Origin: Scytolyngbya sp. HA4215-MV1
GTDB taxonomy: Bacteria; Cyanobacteriota; Cyanobacteriia; Leptolyngbyales; Leptolyngbyaceae
Length of the DNA stretch: 64,000 nt
Direction: 5' to 3'
NCBI GenBank assembly: GCA_019359045.1
Contig: JAHHIA010000016.1
Coordinates: forward strand, 62,001-126,000
Below are positions 45,567-55,312 of this stretch, one piece after another (the first letter of the stretch is position 1; each line of letters begins with the position of its first letter). The translations under genes and the position numbers were made by a program. The notes under the pieces were generated by a model. It saw nothing but the letters and a program-made list of their open reading frames with translations. It searched no databases and had not been told where the DNA came from.

Positions 45567-45930
45567 GGAGGATCTCCTCTAAGCCTATGGCTTTTTATTT
45601 GACAAAATAGGATGCTTACTGCAACAGAATCTGCCCTGCTAAGGTGGCGATTCACTCACTCTTCAGCAACGTACCTTCTTTTTAACATCTTGCGCTTCGG
45701 CGGTGCCTGCCGATAGCGGTCTTCAATCAATTGTGAAATGAAAAGGCTGTGAAAGCGGTAGTCGGCAGAAACCGCAGTCAGAACCCAGACCAGAGAGGAT
45801 GGCGATATCTTGATGTTGCAATCCTTGCAAGAAAGCAGAAAAAGGATTGGCTTGTCTACTCTCCCCAGGGATAGATATTTTCGATTCTCACAGGAAGATA
45901 TTGGATTTGAATGACCGCGATCGTTGCGGC
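45567..45930. other. Intergenic region with possible decayed coding sequence
   Basis: On the minus strand, this 364-base gap reads as two plausible protein-like stretches without a start codon. Directly after the FkbM stop the same frame gives 24 codons ending IENIYPWGE and a stop. A second frame gives SSLVWVLTAVSADYRFHSLF and a basic ending before a stop near 45660. These may be remnants of a gene or chance; I do not call a gene. Confidence 0.35.
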
Positions 45931-46644
45931 TCAGTCCAAGTTGTAAGCAAAAAAGCTACCGACTTGCTGAGAAAAGAAGGGATCGGGGTGGGGTAACACT
46001 TCAACTTTGAAGCGTAGCTTGGTGAGAAAATCGACTAGGGTGCCAATCGAATAAGTGAGAATTCCGTCTACTTGAGCGATGTCGGAAATTCCTGTCGTCA
46101 GGTGATGATATTCCCCTACGATCGTTCTCACTTGTTTGAGCTTTTGAGACGTCAGCAGAATCGGATACTCACTGCCTTCGCAGTCGATCTTCAGCATGGA
46201 GATGGTGCGGTCGCCAATAATTTTGTCGAGGGCGATGGTTTCGAGAGGTGTGCCGGAGGTTGAAAAGACATTGCCGCCGCCTGTGTTGACCCCGACGGGA
46301 TCGGGTCCCCCTGGCAACATATTGGTATAGCCAGAATGATAGAGCACAGCTTGCGGACGATCCGATCGCCATACCGCCATTTGCTTCAGCACCACAGATG
46401 TATTTTCCAAATTACGCCGAGCGTAGCTTGCATTCTCTGGATCGGCTTCAAAGGCTTCGATCATTCTGGCACCGCGACTCCAACACAACCAAGAAAATGA
46501 GCCAATATGGGCACCAATGTCGATGATGATGTCGGTTTCTGCCAGTAGAGGAGGAATGCGGTATTCGTTGTGTTCAATCACAGCGCGGTAGACCACTTCA
46601 TCGATCGTGCCCGGTCGCAGACTAAATGAACTCATGAAAGGCAT
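45931..46644 (-). CDS. FkbM family methyltransferase
   Basis: The 237-residue SAM-dependent methyltransferase carries motif I as IDIGAHIGSFSWLCWSRGAR, IEAFEADPENASYARRNLE and the FkbM hallmark MLKIDCEGSEYPILL. FkbM enzymes methylate hydroxyl groups of sugars or small molecules. No glycan or secondary-metabolite genes lie next to it, so the substrate is open. The ATG at 46644 or the one three codons later (46635) may start it. Confidence 0.88.
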   Translation of the reverse strand: MPFMSSFSLRPGTIDEVVYRAVIEHNEYRIPPLLAETDIIIDIGAHIGSFSWLCWSRGARMIEAFEADPENASYARRNLENTSVVLKQMAVWRSDRPQAVLYHSGYTNMLPGGPDPVGVNTGGGNVFSTSGTPLETIALDKIIGDRTISMLKIDCEGSEYPILLTSQKLKQVRTIVGEYHHLTTGISDIAQVDGILTYSIGTLVDFLTKLRFKVEVLPHPDPFFSQQVGSFFAYNLD

Positions 46645-46700
46645 CCTTCCTATTGTTTCTAATGTGGGTTGATAGCCCAGAGGATATCGTACACGACCTG

Positions 46701-47771
46701 TTATTCGATATCTTCCTCAATCCGGGCAACTCCGGTGCCAGGATAGTAATTACTCAAAATTTGGTGGTAGGTGTAGCCCTGTTCGGCTAACCCCAGCGCG
46801 CCCAATTGGCTCATCCCTTTGCCCTGAAATGCCTCAGCCACAATATCATCGGACGCAGCATAGAGGGATTCCACAACTCCCCCCCGATAGCTGACAAATT
46901 CTCCGGCGGTTTGATCCACTGCCTGACGAACGCTGTCGGCTTCGCGATCGATGCCGCTATAGACCTGGTAATACTCATCAGAGCCGATGTGGTATAGCCC
47001 ATTCACGGGTTTGAAATAGTAGGTCAGAGCATAAGAACGGGCAGCGATCGCCTGTGCCTTGAGTGCTGCCATGGGCCAACTCGACGAAACCTCGCTTGCC
47101 ACCACACTGTGGAGATACTGACGCAAATTAATGTAGTTGACTGCCCAGAGCCGACCGCCTTCAGCCGCCAGCAACAATTGCCCCCGATAAGTACGATCGC
47201 CCAATCGAAATAGCCGCCCTGGCGGCGGCAGTACCCAAACCATGCCCGATGCCTGGACATCTCCTATCTGAATGGTATCTCCTGTCGCCTGAATGGTATA
47301 AGTTGCCCCTTCTGCTAAAACCTGGAGCGATCGGCCATTTTTGTCTTGGACTTGGGTAGGGGTTGTGGCTCCCAGCGTGAGGCTGGACGCGCCACTGGCG
47401 ATCGCCACTCGCATTTCAACCAACGCATCGACCGAATGACTGCCATTTAATAACTGAGCTTTGGATTCTCGATTGATGTTCTTTTGTTGTGCGGTGAGGT
47501 GATTAGGGTTGACGGGCTGGGGTGAGGGACGAGCAGGGGGCTTTTTTTGTGCGGTGGCGATCGGAGTCGGGGCGGCTGCGATTCCGGGGGAACGCGGTAA
47601 TGCCGGGTTAGGGGAAGAAGAGCTTGTTGGAGTTGGTGGCTCAGAAAGAGGAACGGAAGCTAGCTTTTGTCTACTCAATGCCAACCCCAACAACGAAAGC
47701 ACCCCTAATCCAGGCAGCACGATCCACAACAAGAGACGCTTGAGCCAGTGAGAAGGTGGGGGTGTTGTCAT
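46701..47771 (-). CDS. SpoIID/LytB domain protein
   Basis: The 356-residue protein has an N-terminal membrane anchor (LLLWIVLPGLGVLSLLGLAL), a Pro/Ser-rich linker (about residues 40-90) and a SpoIID/LytB domain: INLRQYLHSVVASEVSSSWP, LKAQAIAARSYALTYY and GKGMSQLGALGLAEQGYTY. SpoIID proteins are lytic transglycosylases acting on peptidoglycan, and cyanobacterial relatives are thought to work in cell-wall turnover. It is next to the FkbM gene (56 bases away), but a link is not evident. Confidence 0.88.
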   Translation of the reverse strand: MTTPPPSHWLKRLLLWIVLPGLGVLSLLGLALSRQKLASVPLSEPPTPTSSSSPNPALPRSPGIAAAPTPIATAQKKPPARPSPQPVNPNHLTAQQKNINRESKAQLLNGSHSVDALVEMRVAIASGASSLTLGATTPTQVQDKNGRSLQVLAEGATYTIQATGDTIQIGDVQASGMVWVLPPPGRLFRLGDRTYRGQLLLAAEGGRLWAVNYINLRQYLHSVVASEVSSSWPMAALKAQAIAARSYALTYYFKPVNGLYHIGSDEYYQVYSGIDREADSVRQAVDQTAGEFVSYRGGVVESLYAASDDIVAEAFQGKGMSQLGALGLAEQGYTYHQILSNYYPGTGVARIEEDIE

Positions 47772-48220
47772 GACCTTAAGAAATTGAAATAGCAGGGCGA
47801 TCGTAAAACTGCCTAAAAAAGTAGGGTTCGTGTCACAAATCTTGAAAATTTTGCAAATTTTGCAAACTTTCCGTCTGTCGAAAATTTAGAGTTTAGACTG
47901 ATGACTTTAGACGCCAGCTTTGAGGCTGGTTCAGCCTTCTGATCGGAAGCTCAAATGCTTTTCCATCCATTGTCTAGCACCAATCCTCTAAGGTGCCATA
48001 GACGATGATGGAAATGGGCTTGTAAACATTTTATCGATCGGGATTAAGAGGTGTGATGTCTCAGTTTTCTAGTCATGCAATGTCGTAACTACAATCTTGA
48101 CAGTTTTTCACGGTTCAGTTGATTTCTTAGATAAATAGGGTGACAAAGCAGTTCCAGAACATCAGTGTTAGGATTGCCACAGGAAACACGAAGAAGAAAG
48201 AGAAAAAGGTAATACGCTAC
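47772..48220. other. Leader and promoter region of pnp
   Basis: The 449-base gap lies between the divergent SpoIID-like gene and pnp. A TTGACA element sits at 48097-48102 and a CCAGC-TTTGAG-GCTGG hairpin near 47911-47927. Bacterial pnp leaders are often structured and subject to self-regulation, but I cannot prove this here. The open frame starting at 48140 is the untranslated extension of pnp. Confidence 0.45.
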
Positions 48221-50374
48221 ATGGAAGAAATTGACAAGTCAATATCCTTTGATGGTCGGGATATTCGCTTGAAGGTTGGTTTGCTTGCTCCCCAGGCTGG
48301 AGGTTCGGTTTTAATCCAATCAGGAGACACCGCTGTTTTGGTGGCAGCAACGCGAGCTGCTGGCAGAGAAGGAATCGACTTTTTGCCCTTGCTGGTGGAC
48401 TACGAAGAGCGGATGTATGCAGCCGGAAGGATTCCAGGTGGTTTTTTGCGTCGGGAAGGTCGTCCGCCTGAGAAGGCAACCCTGACCAGTCGCTTGATTG
48501 ATCGCCCTCTGCGTCCTTTATTTCCGGGTTGGTTACGGGATGATATTCAGGTGGTGGCAACGACCTTGTCAATGGATGAGCGCGTACCGCCCGATGTGCT
48601 GGCAGTGACGGGGGCATCGATCGCAGTTTTATTGGCAAAGATTCCGTTTAATGGACCCATGGCAGCCGTGCGCGTTGGCTTAGTGGGAGACGATTTTGTT
48701 ATCAATCCCACTTACGACGAGATTGAGAAGGGAGATCTGGATTTGGTGGTGGCAGGCTCGCCCGATGGCATCATTATGGTAGAAGCTGGAGCTAATCAGT
48801 TGCCAGAAAGCGATGTGATTGAGGCGATCGATTTTGGCTACGAGGCAGTGCTGGATTTGATCCAGGCACAGCGCGATTTGCTCACTGAGTTAGGCATTGA
48901 AATCGTTCAGGAAGAACCCCCAGAAGTAGACTTGACGCTGGAAACTTTCATTCGCGATCGAGCGACGCAGCCAGTGAAAGAAATCCTGGCACGGTTTGAA
49001 CCGGACAAAAATGTGCGCGATGCTGCGCTAGATGAAGTCAAAGCTGCGATCGAACAGGCAATCTCAGAACTTGCCGATGAAGATCCGGTCAAAGTTGCTG
49101 CAACGGCTGAACCCAAAGCCCTCAGCACCACGTTCAAAGACGTAACCAAGCTGCTGATGCGCCGTCAGGTCGTGGAAGATAATGTGCGAGTAGATGGACG
49201 CAAACTGGATGAAGTGCGTCCCATTTCCTGCCGGGTGGGGGTTTTGCCCCGTCGGGTGCATGGCAGTGGGTTGTTCAACCGGGGGCTGACTCAGGTGATG
49301 TCAGCCGTTACCTTGGGAACACCTGGCGATGCTCAAGAATTGGACGACTTGCATCCCGATGAACAAAAGCGCTATCTGCATCACTACAATTTCCCACCCT
49401 ATTCGGTTGGAGAAACCCGTCCGATGCGATCACCCGGGCGGCGAGAAATTGGGCATGGTGCTCTGGCAGAACGGGCAATGGTGCCCATCCTACCGCCTAA
49501 GGAAGACTTCCCCTATGTGATTCGGGTCGTGTCGGAGGTGCTCTCCTCCAATGGTTCGACGTCGATGGGTTCGGTTTCGGGTTCGACTCTGGCGCTGATG
49601 GATGCTGGTGTGCCGATTACCAAGCCCGTGAGCGGTGCGGCAATGGGTCTGATCAAAGAGGGGGATGAGGTTCGTATCTTGACCGATATTCAAGGAATCG
49701 AAGACTTCCTTGGTGATATGGATTTCAAAGTGGCAGGTACGGATACGGGAATTACGGCGTTGCAGCTGGATATGAAGATTTCGGGTTTGCCGATGACGGT
49801 GATTGCAGAAGCGATTAACCAGGCAAAACCAGCACGATTGCATATTCTCAGCAAAATGCTGGAGGCGATCGATAAACCACGAGTGGAAATGTCTCCTTTT
49901 GCACCTCGCCTGATGACCATTAAGATTGATCCTGATCTGATTGGCATGATCATTGGTCCTGGTGGCAAAACGATTAAGGGCATCACGGAGGAAACAGGAG
50001 CTAAAATCGATATCGAAGACGATGGTACGGTCACCATCTCGGCGATCGAAGGCGAAAAGGCAAAACAAGCCCGCAATATCATCCAAGGCATGACTCGTCG
50101 GCTCAATGCAGGCGATGTTTATGCCGGACGGGTGACTCGGATTATCCCGATCGGTGCCTTTGTGGAACTGCTACCTGGCAAGGAAGGCATGATTCACATC
50201 TCGCAACTGGCAGATTATCGAGTCGGGAAAGTGGAAGACGAAGTTGCGGTCGGCGATGAGGTCATTGTCAAAGTGCGCGAAATTGATGCACGCGGGCGGA
50301 TTAACCTCACACGCCTGGGGATTCACCCGGATGAAGCCGCAGCGGCGCGTGAAGCTGCCGCCCTCAGTAGCTAG
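48221..50374 (+). CDS. pnp: Polynucleotide phosphorylase
   Basis: This 717-residue exoribonuclease degrades RNA 3' to 5' using phosphate. The two RNase PH-like halves (first: [20 protein letters not shown]; second: [20 protein letters not shown]) flank a helical linker, followed by a KH domain ([20 protein letters not shown]) and an S1 domain ([20 protein letters not shown]). The open frame extends to 48140 (GTG), but the family starts like [14 protein letters not shown], at the ATG at 48221. Confidence 0.97.
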   Translation: MEEIDKSISFDGRDIRLKVGLLAPQAGGSVLIQSGDTAVLVAATRAAGREGIDFLPLLVDYEERMYAAGRIPGGFLRREGRPPEKATLTSRLIDRPLRPLFPGWLRDDIQVVATTLSMDERVPPDVLAVTGASIAVLLAKIPFNGPMAAVRVGLVGDDFVINPTYDEIEKGDLDLVVAGSPDGIIMVEAGANQLPESDVIEAIDFGYEAVLDLIQAQRDLLTELGIEIVQEEPPEVDLTLETFIRDRATQPVKEILARFEPDKNVRDAALDEVKAAIEQAISELADEDPVKVAATAEPKALSTTFKDVTKLLMRRQVVEDNVRVDGRKLDEVRPISCRVGVLPRRVHGSGLFNRGLTQVMSAVTLGTPGDAQELDDLHPDEQKRYLHHYNFPPYSVGETRPMRSPGRREIGHGALAERAMVPILPPKEDFPYVIRVVSEVLSSNGSTSMGSVSGSTLALMDAGVPITKPVSGAAMGLIKEGDEVRILTDIQGIEDFLGDMDFKVAGTDTGITALQLDMKISGLPMTVIAEAINQAKPARLHILSKMLEAIDKPRVEMSPFAPRLMTIKIDPDLIGMIIGPGGKTIKGITEETGAKIDIEDDGTVTISAIEGEKAKQARNIIQGMTRRLNAGDVYAGRVTRIIPIGAFVELLPGKEGMIHISQLADYRVGKVEDEVAVGDEVIVKVREIDARGRINLTRLGIHPDEAAAAREAAALSS

Positions 50375-50428
50375 TTGCAGAGCAAAAACATCTTAGGAGT
50401 GAAAATTAAATCACATCGATCTTTCTCT

Positions 50429-50529
50429 GTCGGGACGCAAAGTATGACGTCCTGAGGATGAATAAGGTCTCGATTTCATTTAATCCACGATCCTGAGGGG
50501 GCAAGTCGGGACGCAAAGATTTGCGTCCC
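50429..50529. repeat. Two copies of GTCGGGACGCAAAG forming hairpins
   Basis: The 14-mer GTCGGGACGCAAAG occurs at 50429-50442 and 50505-50518. The second copy is followed by TTGCGTCCC, making a 9-10 bp perfect hairpin (50508-50529); the first is followed by a weaker CGTCC arm. They lie 55-155 bases after pnp and may include its terminator. Confidence 0.7.
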
Positions 50530-50603
50530 CGCGCTCTGATTAGCTATAGATTTTCTAACCTTTAGGCCTGAAAATAAGGGAGTGAATCGCAACTGGTTGA
50601 GCC

Positions 50604-51143
50604 ATGAAGCCCAAATTTGCGGATGACCAAACCTGGCAACAAGCTGAACTGTTGATGCAGCCTGCTTTCATTCGGCTAGTAGATAACCTGCGTAAGCAGA
50701 TGGAACTATCTGAATGGCAAGGCACGTACGAAACATTTGCAATTTGGGCAGAAGGAATTCCCGATGAGGTCAAACAGACTGTTTTGCAATTGCAATCAGA
50801 ACTTTCCACGGCCTCACCGAGCCAGGTAGATGAAATTGAGCGACAGCTTGCTCAACTTCCGACCTCCCATCCGGGTTACTACTTGTGTCTCCAGCAGCAA
50901 GATCAACAGATCAAGGTGGATTTGTGGCAATTGTGCTACCAGATTTGTTTTGAGGGGTATCAAGCGGTGTCCGATCGTTGCGATCAGTCAGTTGTGATCG
51001 ATGCCCATCTGATTGATGACATGGGAGAAGTCGATTGGCATCAGCTGGAAACTAAGACCCAACAGACAGTGGAGCAATTATTTGCAACGCTGCCCAATCT
51101 GGGGCATGGTGATATGGCAAAGCAGGCGATCTACCATGAATGA
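50604..51143 (+). CDS. Conserved hypothetical protein
   Basis: The 179-residue soluble protein is helical, with a Trp-rich start (DQTWQQAELLMQPAFIRLVD) and QVDEIERQLAQLPTSHPGYY and LWQLCYQICFEGYQAVSD. No catalytic motif is visible. It overlaps the next small gene by eight bases, which suggests a two-gene unit. I recall similar cyanobacterial hypotheticals but know no function. Confidence 0.7.
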   Translation: MKPKFADDQTWQQAELLMQPAFIRLVDNLRKQMELSEWQGTYETFAIWAEGIPDEVKQTVLQLQSELSTASPSQVDEIERQLAQLPTSHPGYYLCLQQQDQQIKVDLWQLCYQICFEGYQAVSDRCDQSVVIDAHLIDDMGEVDWHQLETKTQQTVEQLFATLPNLGHGDMAKQAIYHE

Positions 51144-51336
51144 TCAAGTTGGGTTCGTTTTGAAGGTTGTGTTCCTCTCGACAGTGATTTCGATCCTCAT
51201 CAAGGCTGGGGCACCCTGGCTGGCAATTCCTGCAAGAACCTGGATGGTACTCATCGTGGTTTGTTTGCCGAGCCTGGTTTTGGCAAGTGTCTTGCTCTGG
51301 CGCTGGCAACTGACGCGATCGCCCAAAGCAGAATAA
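51136..51336 (+). CDS. Small two-helix membrane protein
   Basis: The 66-residue protein starts at the ATG at 51136 (MNDQVGFVLKVVFLSTVISIL) and has two hydrophobic segments (about residues 7-24 and 35-56) with a basic tail. The open frame is longer upstream, but those codons overlap the preceding gene in another frame. The eight-base overlap with that gene indicates coupled translation. The family is unknown to me. Confidence 0.7.
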   Translation: MNDQVGFVLKVVFLSTVISILIKAGAPWLAIPARTWMVLIVVCLPSLVLASVLLWRWQLTRSPKAE

Positions 51337-51445
51337 ACTCAAAACTGAATAATTTGGGTTGCAAAGCCGCTGCGATCGCAACAATCGGGTGTACTTTGGA
51401 AACAGCTTTTTGGGGTAGTTTCCTCATGCTTTTTGGGAGTCAATT

Positions 51446-52618
51446 GTGAACCTGGGTCAATGGATAGGGCTGATTGCCCTGATCACCGCCGTTTATATCT
51501 TGTGGCAAATTCGGCAGGTGTTGCTGCTGATATTTGCCGCTGTCGTCCTGGCAACGACTTTGAATATGCTGGTGCGACGGCTGAGAAAGACGGGAATGCA
51601 GCGATCGTCCGCTGTTCTTATCGCATTTAGTCTCCTGGTGCTGTTTATTATTAGCTTCACCTTGCTGATCGTGCCTCCCTTTGTCGATCAGCTAAGAGAA
51701 TTGATTGAACTCGTACCGCGTGGTTTTGCTCGTCTGAGCTACGAAATCGGGCATCTCAAAGCGGTCGTTCCCAGCCAAATTCGTCCCTATGTTCCCGCGT
51801 TTGATCAGCTAATTCCGCAGCTTCAACCCTATATCAACCGTGTGCTGGGTGGATCTTTTGCCTTTTTCTCCAGCTCGCTTGGGGTGTTAGTCAATTGCCT
51901 GCTCGTCATCGTACTGATGATGATGATGCTGATCAATCCTTTGGCTTATCGCAATCTATTTGTCCAACTGTTTCCTTCTTTTTATCGTCGGCGGGCAGAT
52001 GACATCCTATCGATGTGTGAAGTTGCACTGGGACGATGGATCACAGGGGCACTCATCGGGATGAGTGTCATTGCGCTCGTCAGTTGGGCAGGTCTGAGTC
52101 TGATCGGTGTAAAAGCCTCTCTGGCGCAGGGCGTATTAGCTGGGCTGCTGAATTTTATTCCCAATATTGGTCCGACCTTGAGTGTAATTCCGCCAATGGT
52201 CATTGGATTGCTCGATGCGCCCTGGAAATCTGTGGCAGTCTTGGTGCTCTACATTGGCATTCAACAGTTTGAAAGCAACCTACTGACCCCTTATCTGATG
52301 GCTCAACAGGTTGCCTTACTCCCGGCAGCCACTCTGATGGCACAAGTATTCTTTGCTACTGTATTTGGCTTTCTGGGATTGGTTCTAGCCTTGCCACTGA
52401 CTGTCGTGAGCCAGGTCTGGATTCGAGAAGTCTTATTGAGAGATGTTTTGGATCAGTGGGGTAAGTCAGAAAATACAGCTGGCAAGCTTGCCCTAAAGTC
52501 GGATCTGCCACTGCTTGCGGATAGTCATGCTCCAGTTGCATCATCGGACCTAACTGCGGCGCTGCCAATCGACCCATCTGCTCCAACGGATGAGTTGCGT
52601 GATCCATGGGACTCGTGA
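51446..52618 (+). CDS. AI-2E family transporter
   Basis: The 390-residue membrane protein starts with a GTG and has the layout of the AI-2E (PerM/YdiK) family: two N-terminal membrane segments (LIALITAVYILWQIRQVLLL region), a soluble stretch rich in helices, then SMCEVALGRWITGALIGMSV and NFIPNIGPTLSVIPPMVIGL and a final LTPYLMAQQVALLPAATLMA region. Despite the name, most members export small molecules or ions of unknown kind. The C-terminal 45 residues are polar. It may be co-transcribed with the two preceding small genes (109-base gap). Confidence 0.9.
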   Translation: MNLGQWIGLIALITAVYILWQIRQVLLLIFAAVVLATTLNMLVRRLRKTGMQRSSAVLIAFSLLVLFIISFTLLIVPPFVDQLRELIELVPRGFARLSYEIGHLKAVVPSQIRPYVPAFDQLIPQLQPYINRVLGGSFAFFSSSLGVLVNCLLVIVLMMMMLINPLAYRNLFVQLFPSFYRRRADDILSMCEVALGRWITGALIGMSVIALVSWAGLSLIGVKASLAQGVLAGLLNFIPNIGPTLSVIPPMVIGLLDAPWKSVAVLVLYIGIQQFESNLLTPYLMAQQVALLPAATLMAQVFFATVFGFLGLVLALPLTVVSQVWIREVLLRDVLDQWGKSENTAGKLALKSDLPLLADSHAPVASSDLTAALPIDPSAPTDELRDPWDS

Positions 52619-52666
52619 AAGGTCAGAGACCGACTAATACAATTCAAACCTCTTTCCCTTCTCCCT

Positions 52667-53857
52667 ATGCGCACTGTTGCTGAGATTAACGACAAAATCG
52701 ATCGTGGACGGGTGGTTGTTTGGACGGTTGAGGAACTCAAGGCGCGGGTGGCTGAAATTGGGGTGAGTCAGGCAGCCAAGACAGTGGACGTGATTACTAC
52801 TGGCACCTTTGAGCCAATGGAGTCCTCTGGGGCAATCATTAACTTGGGGCATACTGACCCACCGATTAAGATTCGTCAGTGCTGGCTCGATCGGGTGCCG
52901 GCATATTCTGGCTTTGGTGCGGTGGACTTATACCTAGGAGCAACTCAGGCAACTGAGATAGGGGTGGCGGAGGCAGATGAAGACGGGCGAGAACGGGGAG
53001 GAGGACATGTCATTGCAGATTTAATTGCAGGCAAGCCTATCCATCTCAGGGCACTGGGGCAGGTAACAGATTGCTACCCCCGCGCCTCGTTTGAAACCAC
53101 GATTACACGTGATACGATCAACCAGTTTTATCTCTACAATCCACGTAATCTCTATCAAAATTTCATTGTGGGGGTGAATGGGGGCGATCGTCCCCTTTTT
53201 ACTTATCTGGGTCCTCTGCAACCTCGGTTGGGCAATGCAGTTTATTCCAACCCAGGGGCAATTTCTCCGCTCTTTAATGACCCCATGTTGGAGTTGATTG
53301 GTATCGGCACCCGGATCTTTTTGGGGGGTGGGGTGGGCTATGTTGCCTGGGAAGGAACCCAACACTTCCCCTTACAGAAGCGTTTACCCAACCAAACCCC
53401 GATCGGTCCGGCTGCTACCCTGGCGCTGATCGGCGATGCCAAGCAAATGAATCCACGTTGGGTGCGGGGATGCTATTTCAAGAGTTATGGTCCTTCGCTG
53501 ATGTTGGGGGTTGGCGTGCCGTTACCAGTGCTGGACGAAGCGGTCGTGGCACGTTGTGCTGTGCAAGATCAGGATCTGGTCGCTCCAATCGTCGATTTTT
53601 CGATTCCCCGCCGGGTTCGCCCGACCTTTGGCTTGGTCAGCTATGCCCAACTGAAATCAGGTCGGATTACGATCGAAAATCGGTCGGTGCGTGTTGCCCC
53701 CCTTGCCAGCATTTATTTTTCTCGGCAGATTGCGATGGAACTGAAGCAGTGGATTGAAGCGGGAAAATTCCTGCTAACACAACCGATCGCCAAAATTCCC
53801 CACGATCGTAGCTTTCTACCCCAAGATCTGTGGGGTGCCCAAATCACCTTAGAATAA
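52667..53857 (+). CDS. Homocysteine biosynthesis protein, DUF39/HcyBio type
   Basis: The 396-residue protein matches the HcyBio (COG1900) family: AAKTVDVITTGTFEPMESSG, FGAVDLYLGATQATE, GGGHVIADLIAGKPIHLRA and RIFLGGGVGYVAWEGTQH. In methanogens and some bacteria, members take part in making homocysteine from aspartate semialdehyde with sulfide. This copy has only the catalytic part, without the CBS or ferredoxin domains seen in some relatives. It follows the AI-2E transporter gene by 48 bases. Confidence 0.88.
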   Translation: MRTVAEINDKIDRGRVVVWTVEELKARVAEIGVSQAAKTVDVITTGTFEPMESSGAIINLGHTDPPIKIRQCWLDRVPAYSGFGAVDLYLGATQATEIGVAEADEDGRERGGGHVIADLIAGKPIHLRALGQVTDCYPRASFETTITRDTINQFYLYNPRNLYQNFIVGVNGGDRPLFTYLGPLQPRLGNAVYSNPGAISPLFNDPMLELIGIGTRIFLGGGVGYVAWEGTQHFPLQKRLPNQTPIGPAATLALIGDAKQMNPRWVRGCYFKSYGPSLMLGVGVPLPVLDEAVVARCAVQDQDLVAPIVDFSIPRRVRPTFGLVSYAQLKSGRITIENRSVRVAPLASIYFSRQIAMELKQWIEAGKFLLTQPIAKIPHDRSFLPQDLWGAQITLE

Positions 53858-54043
53858 TTGACGGGGCTGCCCGATCGAGTCGCACTCCCTAAAACGGCAA
53901 TCGGAGCAGGGATACCCCACTCCTACTCACCACGCACTACTAACGATTACCAGTAGTATTCAAACTGCAATAATTTTTGAGGTATGAATGATGGCGGCTA
54001 ATGCCGCGCATCACTCCCTCCTCAGGTTTTGCCCCATTACTTA

Positions 54044-55312
54044 CTAGCCTCCATTCCCGGATGGTTCTTGCCGTTTCACGGGTTTTGGCAAAGGTTCACG
54101 TCGGGCTGGAACTGCCGCTGCCGCCCCCTCAGTAGGTCTACCACCTTTCGAAAAAGGACGATCCGGACCCTTTTTAAAGGTGCGTCCGGGTGGTTTGCCG
54201 AATTTATTCTTGCCTCCCTGATTTTTCTTGGGAGGCACCATGCCGATCGACTTGCTTTGGGTAATCACCAATTCGCCCGCTTGTCGCTGGACATGAAAAT
54301 CCCAGAAATAGCCAACAACCTTCCCTTCTAGGGTTCCTAGCAGTTTCAGCTTGAACACTTTGCCCTTATCCCCAGTCTTCCGAGGATTTTGCTGGATTTT
54401 GATCACGACTTCAGAAGCCTCCGGTGCATGGAAAACGACTTCTCCCCGAATGGAGAAGTAATTGTCTTCTACGTCGGCAAATGAAGCGGCGGGGGCAGCG
54501 GTTTCACTGGGAATAGACTTGGGCTGAGCTTTAACCCCCTCTAACTTGGCAGTTGCATCTACGGCTTCTGCATCCTCAGACGTTTCAGATTGAGCGTCTT
54601 GGGCTTCAGATTCTTCAGCCCCTTCAGCCTCTTCGGTTTCAGTCTCTGTCTTGCTGAGATTTTCGGGTTCCCAAATACCCACGATCTGCGCATGGAGGTC
54701 TTCCTGTTTTTCACGCGTGCGTGGGTAAACAACCCAAAGGTGATCGGTCGTCAGGTCGATATGATTTTTAACCAGGCTCATGACCCGACCCAGCAAAACC
54801 GCTTCGATCGAAACGTTATCGCTGGTGATGAGTTCACCCCGAGTGAACTGTTCTTCCGAGGGAGTATAGCGTCCCCGAATCAGCCCGATCGCTCGGTACT
54901 GCATGGGTTCACTGGGCGGTGGAATCGGATGTTGTCGCATAGCAGCAGCGGCGGCTTCAGACAGCAAACTTTCCGACTGATTTTGTTCAGGGGGTGGTGG
55001 CGGACTGTCAACAACCTCAGTGGGGGCAGTGGTTCGAGCAGGCGGCTTCGCGACTTTTTCCACCACTGGAGGCGGTGTCGCAGCGGCTTCCGGTTTTACC
55101 ACAGGGCGCATAGGAGGACGCTTGAGCTGAGGGGGCGCTGCTGAAACAGTTGCCGAAGGGTCGGCGGGGGAAACGGTTTCAGGCAAAGACTCTTTTGCAT
55201 CGACCACAGGTTCGAGTGAGCCTTCAGCCTTTTGGGGCTGGGCATTGGATGCAGAAGACGAACTGGATTTTGAGGAGCGGTTGGACAGGGGACTCATAGG
55301 CTTAGGTTGCAC
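54044..55312 (-). CDS. Conserved cyanobacterial protein with disordered arms
   Basis: The 422-residue protein has a Pro/Ala/Glu-rich N-terminal arm (1-125), a folded middle (MQYRAIGLIRGRYTPSEEQF ... HLWVVYPRTR, about 135-210), an acidic linker, a second folded part (EDNYFSIRGEVVFHAPEASE ... VGYFWDFHVQRQ, about 285-355) and a basic Gly/Lys/Pro-rich tail (FGKPPGRTFKKGPDRPFSKG). The basic tail suggests RNA or nucleic-acid binding, but no known domain is certain. Confidence 0.68.
   Translation of the reverse strand: MQPKPMSPLSNRSSKSSSSSASNAQPQKAEGSLEPVVDAKESLPETVSPADPSATVSAAPPQLKRPPMRPVVKPEAAATPPPVVEKVAKPPARTTAPTEVVDSPPPPPEQNQSESLLSEAAAAAMRQHPIPPPSEPMQYRAIGLIRGRYTPSEEQFTRGELITSDNVSIEAVLLGRVMSLVKNHIDLTTDHLWVVYPRTREKQEDLHAQIVGIWEPENLSKTETETEEAEGAEESEAQDAQSETSEDAEAVDATAKLEGVKAQPKSIPSETAAPAASFADVEDNYFSIRGEVVFHAPEASEVVIKIQQNPRKTGDKGKVFKLKLLGTLEGKVVGYFWDFHVQRQAGELVITQSKSIGMVPPKKNQGGKNKFGKPPGRTFKKGPDRPFSKGGRPTEGAAAAVPARREPLPKPVKRQEPSGNGG

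Noticed and set aside
48140-48220. Upstream extension of the pnp frame from a GTG
   Set aside because: The conserved family start is at 48221; the 27 extra residues are Lys-rich and not like PNPase.
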